A DNA stretch of 64,000 nt from Oribacterium sinus (GTDB lineage: Bacteria; Bacillota; Clostridia; Lachnospirales; Lachnospiraceae), in contig NZ_JACHHH010000006.1 of assembly GCF_014202695.1 (NCBI RefSeq), positions 62,001-126,000 of the forward strand, read 5' to 3'. The position numbers and the translations under genes were made by a program. The notes below the pieces were generated by a model. It ran no database searches, had not been told where the DNA came from, and was given only the letters and a program-made list of their open reading frames with translations. Shown here piece by piece: positions 60,866-64,000 of the stretch (its first letter is position 1; the number at the start of each line of letters is the position of its first letter).

Positions 60866-62731
60866 TTATGCGTTCATGTACTTCTCTTTGAACTTATCAC
60901 TCATTGGAAGAGAAGTTTCATTCTCAACAAGCTCAATGGGCTTTCCGGTAACATTGGAAACCAACTCAATGTTCTGGGTCTTTACGTTTGGATTCCACTT
61001 ACGTTCAGCCTTCTTCACCTCTTCGCCTGCCATCTCAGCCTTCAACATGCTTAATGCACGGATAGCGTCCTCAGTACAAAGGGTGTTGTTAGCAAGAATC
61101 TCGTTCTCAATTCCGCCTTCAGATTTGTTGTTATCTACCATGCTGGTCATGTACTTGTTACCTACAACCAGAGCACCCTGGTTAGCACAGAAGGACATAC
61201 CTACAACCTTGATTCCTCTCTTACCGATCTGCTCGATGTGAGAAGCAAAGTCAATGTGGTTGTTTCCGAATCCCTCAGTGGTTACAAATGCACCATCCGG
61301 TCCGATAGCCTCTAAGGTCATACCTACACGACGGGATACATAGAACTTCTCAGCGTTAATCTGTGGAGATCCAACCAATACAACACCGGTTAAATCCACT
61401 TCATGATCATGAAGAACCTCTAATACCAACGGCTCTCTCCAGTAGTGACGAGACATCTCCTTAGATGCAGGTCCGATACAGGTTAATGCATGGATACATC
61501 CATCAAGAATCTCTAATGGAGAAACTACTACCGGAACGTTTCCGATATCAACGTTAGGCTTAGCACCAAGTACACCAACAGGCTCAACAGGAAGGAGTAA
61601 GTTATCATGCATCGCTCCCTGTCCCATGATTTCCTTAACGATAACAACCTTCTTCTTACCCGGTCTTCTTACCTGGTTAAAGGTCTCAGTATCAACAACC
61701 AAGCTCTCATCAGCCTTCTTTAATACCTTACGAATTTCATCGGTGATTAAGTCAGTTGCTGTGTGAGCAGCCAATGGTCCCGGACGCTCCATGTTAGTCT
61801 TCTCTTTGATGGTTACATTGGTCTTAATGAAGATATCTCCCTTGTCAGGACAACCGGGACGTCCCCACATAATATTCTCATCAAGGTATCCTTCGGAGGA
61901 TCCGAACTCACCAATCTGAACACCATTCTCATCAGTTCCGGAAACCACCATAACAACGCCGTCTAATACACGGGTTGTTCCGGTTCCAACTTCATCATCA
62001 CCCTCTTTGGTTGCGATAGGCTGAACATCCATGATGGTGTTGGAGTAGGTATGATATTGATCCGGAGTAATGATATCAATCTTCAGATCCACTACAAGCT
62101 TCTGAGAATCAACACATTCCTTTTCAATGCCTTCGCGAATGGTAAGAACGGTACCCTCTAACTTGGTTTCAGGACCTCTCTTAACTTCAGTAATCTTGAA
62201 GTGCTTTCTGGTAAGACTGCGAACTACCACTTCCTCATCTGTAGCAACCGCTCCGGGAGCTGCAACACCTGCATTACCTGCTACAGCCTGTGCTGCATTA
62301 GATACTACAGGAACGCCGGATGTGCCGCCTAAAGCACCTACAGGAATCTGAATGTCGATTCCCTTACCTTCACCAATGTGAATCTTCAAGCTTCCTCCTA
62401 AGGCAGGTGCTGCTACTGCTCCTACTGAAGCTGCCGGGGCTACTACTGCCGGAGCCTCTTCTTTAGCTGCCTCTGCAGGCTTATCGGCAAGCGCTACTAA
62501 ATCTTTTGTAAGAGGTGTGAGAGAATCACAGGTCTTTAAAAGCTTAGCCCCTAAAACATCGCCAATGGTTAAACAACCATCCAACTTCAACAATCCCTGA
62601 TCTACCAAATCATCAAAGATTTCAGGATCCTCCAAGTTGTGGCTGGAGAGAACTACTCCCTCCTCAGCCCTACAGCATAACACCGCCGGACTGCTCTTGT
62701 GCTCTTCTGCATACTCTGCTGAAATAGACAT
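60866..62731 (-). CDS. prdA: D-proline reductase proprotein PrdA (pyruvoyl-forming)
   Basis: PrdA is a 621-residue proprotein that cleaves itself to give a larger beta and a smaller chain with an N-terminal pyruvoyl group; the pyruvoyl forms the Schiff base with proline. By the known Clostridium sticklandii site (ALTC within DGCIHALTCIGP), cleavage should occur before Cys418, codon 61478-61480. Two Ala/Pro/Val-rich linkers occur near residues 85-115 and 145-163. The ATG at 62731 lies 16 bases after the prdC stop. PrdD and PrdE are its cut paralogue. Confidence 0.95.
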   Translation of the reverse strand: MSISAEYAEEHKSSPAVLCCRAEEGVVLSSHNLEDPEIFDDLVDQGLLKLDGCLTIGDVLGAKLLKTCDSLTPLTKDLVALADKPAEAAKEEAPAVVAPAASVGAVAAPALGGSLKIHIGEGKGIDIQIPVGALGGTSGVPVVSNAAQAVAGNAGVAAPGAVATDEEVVVRSLTRKHFKITEVKRGPETKLEGTVLTIREGIEKECVDSQKLVVDLKIDIITPDQYHTYSNTIMDVQPIATKEGDDEVGTGTTRVLDGVVMVVSGTDENGVQIGEFGSSEGYLDENIMWGRPGCPDKGDIFIKTNVTIKEKTNMERPGPLAAHTATDLITDEIRKVLKKADESLVVDTETFNQVRRPGKKKVVIVKEIMGQGAMHDNLLLPVEPVGVLGAKPNVDIGNVPVVVSPLEILDGCIHALTCIGPASKEMSRHYWREPLVLEVLHDHEVDLTGVVLVGSPQINAEKFYVSRRVGMTLEAIGPDGAFVTTEGFGNNHIDFASHIEQIGKRGIKVVGMSFCANQGALVVGNKYMTSMVDNNKSEGGIENEILANNTLCTEDAIRALSMLKAEMAGEEVKKAERKWNPNVKTQNIELVSNVTGKPIELVENETSLPMSDKFKEKYMNA

Positions 62732-62746
62732 ATTTTGCTTCCTTTC

Positions 62747-64000
62747 TTATGAAAATTCTATATGAATATCTTGGCCTTCCTCCACATGGATATGGAATAA
62801 TCCATCATCCAGCATGGTAGAAAAGCTGAATTCCTGCTCCACTGCCTGCTCTGTCTTTTCCTCTTCCTTCGGGAAAGGAAGCTGGCGACCCTTATCATCT
62901 ACCGGTAGCTGCTCTACAACCTTGGACTTGGTTAAGTAACGCATAGGCTCCATACCCACGGTTTCAAAGATATGATCAGTCTGATGATGAACATTCAGAT
63001 TCATCTTCGGTGCAGATCCCATAACCGTGTTGGTACAGTCACTACAGTTTCCGATAATGACATCGGTACATCCTGCATTCTTGAAGTGTAAAATCTTCTG
63101 TGCCTGTCCGGGGCAGTTTCCGGGGTTCTGGCACTTCAGTGTTCCTCGAACATCTTCAGCCTGCTTACAAGCCTGTACATCCGTAACCACGGCATTGTAC
63201 TTCTTGCACAAATCTTCCATTCTCTCCAGATTTCCGCCACAGGCACAAAGAAGAATACCCATCTTTGCTCCCTTTAAATCCTTAAAGGGTTCTGTAACCA
63301 GGATTCCACCGCTGGTTTTGGTAATCGGTGTAGAAAGATCAACAGCATGTCCGGTGAAAGGACCTCCTAAAACGATTTCTCCGTATTCCCCGTCAATACC
63401 GCCGGCCATCTCGATAAGCTCACCTACGGTAGTGCCTACAGGAACATCCATAAAGACCTGAGTCTTAGTTCCCTTCTTTAGCTTTCCGCCAACGGAAATA
63501 TTCTTTAAGAAGCAAGGCTTCTTATCCTCAATTGCCTCTGCTATGCGAAGACAGGTCTCTACGTTAATAACAACGGAGTCAGCTTCTGAAGGAAGGGAAG
63601 TGGGAGGAAGTAATTTACCAAGAACCTCACGAACAACAGCTCTTTCTTCTCCCATCGGGTAGATATCCGGTAGTAGATGAATGGAAATATTCGGGAATTT
63701 GTCCTGTAAAGAAAGAAGAACTTTAATTTCTTCCTCATGCTTCTTTTTAATGGCGATTACACCCTTAGCAGCATTGGTCACCTTCATACAGTAATCAATA
63801 CCCCGCATGGTTTTTTCAGGCTGTTCCATAATCTGCTTCATGTTATGCTCCAGCAAAGGTTCACACTCCGCTGCATTCACCAGAATATATCCGCCCTTCA
63901 AGTCGATATTCAACTTCACAGCTGTAGGGAATCCTGCACCGCCCATTCCCACAATTCCTGCGGCTTTAATCAAGTCAAGAGTATTCTCGCCCTCAATCTT
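62747..64000 (-). CDS. prdC: PrdC, RnfC-like electron transfer protein (5' end beyond window)
   Basis: At least 417 residues are visible, open to the right edge. GIVGMGGAGFPTAVKL and the SBB-like middle region are typical of RnfC/PrdC-type NADH-linked proteins. The C-terminal part has several Cys (CACGGN, CKQAEDVRGTLKCQNPGNCPGQ, IGNCSDCTNTV). PrdC is thought to pass electrons to proline reductase. Some PrdC proteins have been described as selenoproteins; in the visible part only cysteine codons are seen. prdR, found next to prdC in Clostridioides difficile, is not between prdC and prdA. Confidence 0.88.
   Translation of the reverse strand, partial: KIEGENTLDLIKAAGIVGMGGAGFPTAVKLNIDLKGGYILVNAAECEPLLEHNMKQIMEQPEKTMRGIDYCMKVTNAAKGVIAIKKKHEEEIKVLLSLQDKFPNISIHLLPDIYPMGEERAVVREVLGKLLPPTSLPSEADSVVINVETCLRIAEAIEDKKPCFLKNISVGGKLKKGTKTQVFMDVPVGTTVGELIEMAGGIDGEYGEIVLGGPFTGHAVDLSTPITKTSGGILVTEPFKDLKGAKMGILLCACGGNLERMEDLCKKYNAVVTDVQACKQAEDVRGTLKCQNPGNCPGQAQKILHFKNAGCTDVIIGNCSDCTNTVMGSAPKMNLNVHHQTDHIFETVGMEPMRYLTKSKVVEQLPVDDKGRQLPFPKEEEKTEQAVEQEFSFSTMLDDGLFHIHVEEGQDIHIEFS

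Overview
This window looks like a contiguous piece of chromosome from a low-to-moderate G+C anaerobic Bacillota, class Clostridia, most likely a Lachnospiraceae-type bacterium; the genus is not settled from sequence alone. Reasons: clostridial gene order (obgE-rpmA-rplU, yqeK-rsfS, radC-mreC-mreD-mrdA-rodA-mgsA, miaB-mutS-mutL-miaA), a single-chain pyruvate:ferredoxin oxidoreductase, SepF, a SpoVB/MurJ-type flippase, strong AGGAGG ribosome binding sites and frequent TTGACA/TATAAT promoters. Every supported gene is on the minus strand, so transcription runs from position 64000 toward position 1. No insertion sequence, phage gene, CRISPR array, rRNA or tRNA was recognised.

Layout from left to right (opposite to transcription). 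1-5200: oligoendopeptidase F (cut by the edge), rsfS, yqeK, an 18-bp tandem repeat, nadD, yhbY, obgE, rpmA (L27) and rplU (L21) with promoter and probable L21 leader. 5194-9737: an NlpC/P60 cell-wall protein, rluD-family synthase, lspA, aroB. 9827-12272: sepF, an HlyD-like adaptor and a small P-loop ATPase. 12353-19849: cell-wall elongation genes (dacA, mgsA, rodA, mrdA, mreD, mreC) and radC. 20026-28422: a PLP enzyme of the aluminium-resistance/methionine gamma-lyase family, miaA, mutL, mutS, miaB. 28506-34693: two FAD proteins, a flippase, ybeY and phoH. 34763-38748: rpsU, alaS, an alpha/beta hydrolase. 38774-44118: an unknown membrane-anchored protein and a complete branched-chain amino acid ABC transporter. 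44263-53178: gpsA, plsY, der, PFOR and a VanW protein. 53408-57867: leuS and selB. 57868-58530: the only long non-coding stretch, holding the prd terminator and nested palindromic repeats. 58531-64000: a D-proline reductase operon.

The accessory interest is at the right end. The order in transcription is prdC (cut by the window edge), prdA, a small conserved protein gene, prdB, a strong hairpin terminator, prdD, prdE, a palindromic repeat cluster, a terminator, then selB. prdB has an in-frame TGA read as selenocysteine, so the neighbouring selB (selenocysteine elongation factor) fits. PrdD and PrdE together look like a paralogue of PrdA cut in two exactly where PrdA is expected to cleave itself to form its pyruvoyl cofactor, and the pyruvoyl-forming cysteine is gone from the cut copy. 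With the branched-chain amino acid importer and PFOR, the genes point to Stickland-type amino acid fermentation with proline as electron acceptor.

Elsewhere the most notable points are the L27 gene, which lacks the N-terminal extension usual in Bacillota and also lacks the neighbouring Prp protease gene; four exact 18-bp repeats carrying Shine-Dalgarno-like cores just before yqeK; and three strong hairpins placed inside operons directly after abundant products (L27, LivK, PrdB), which suggests transcript attenuation or differential mRNA stability.
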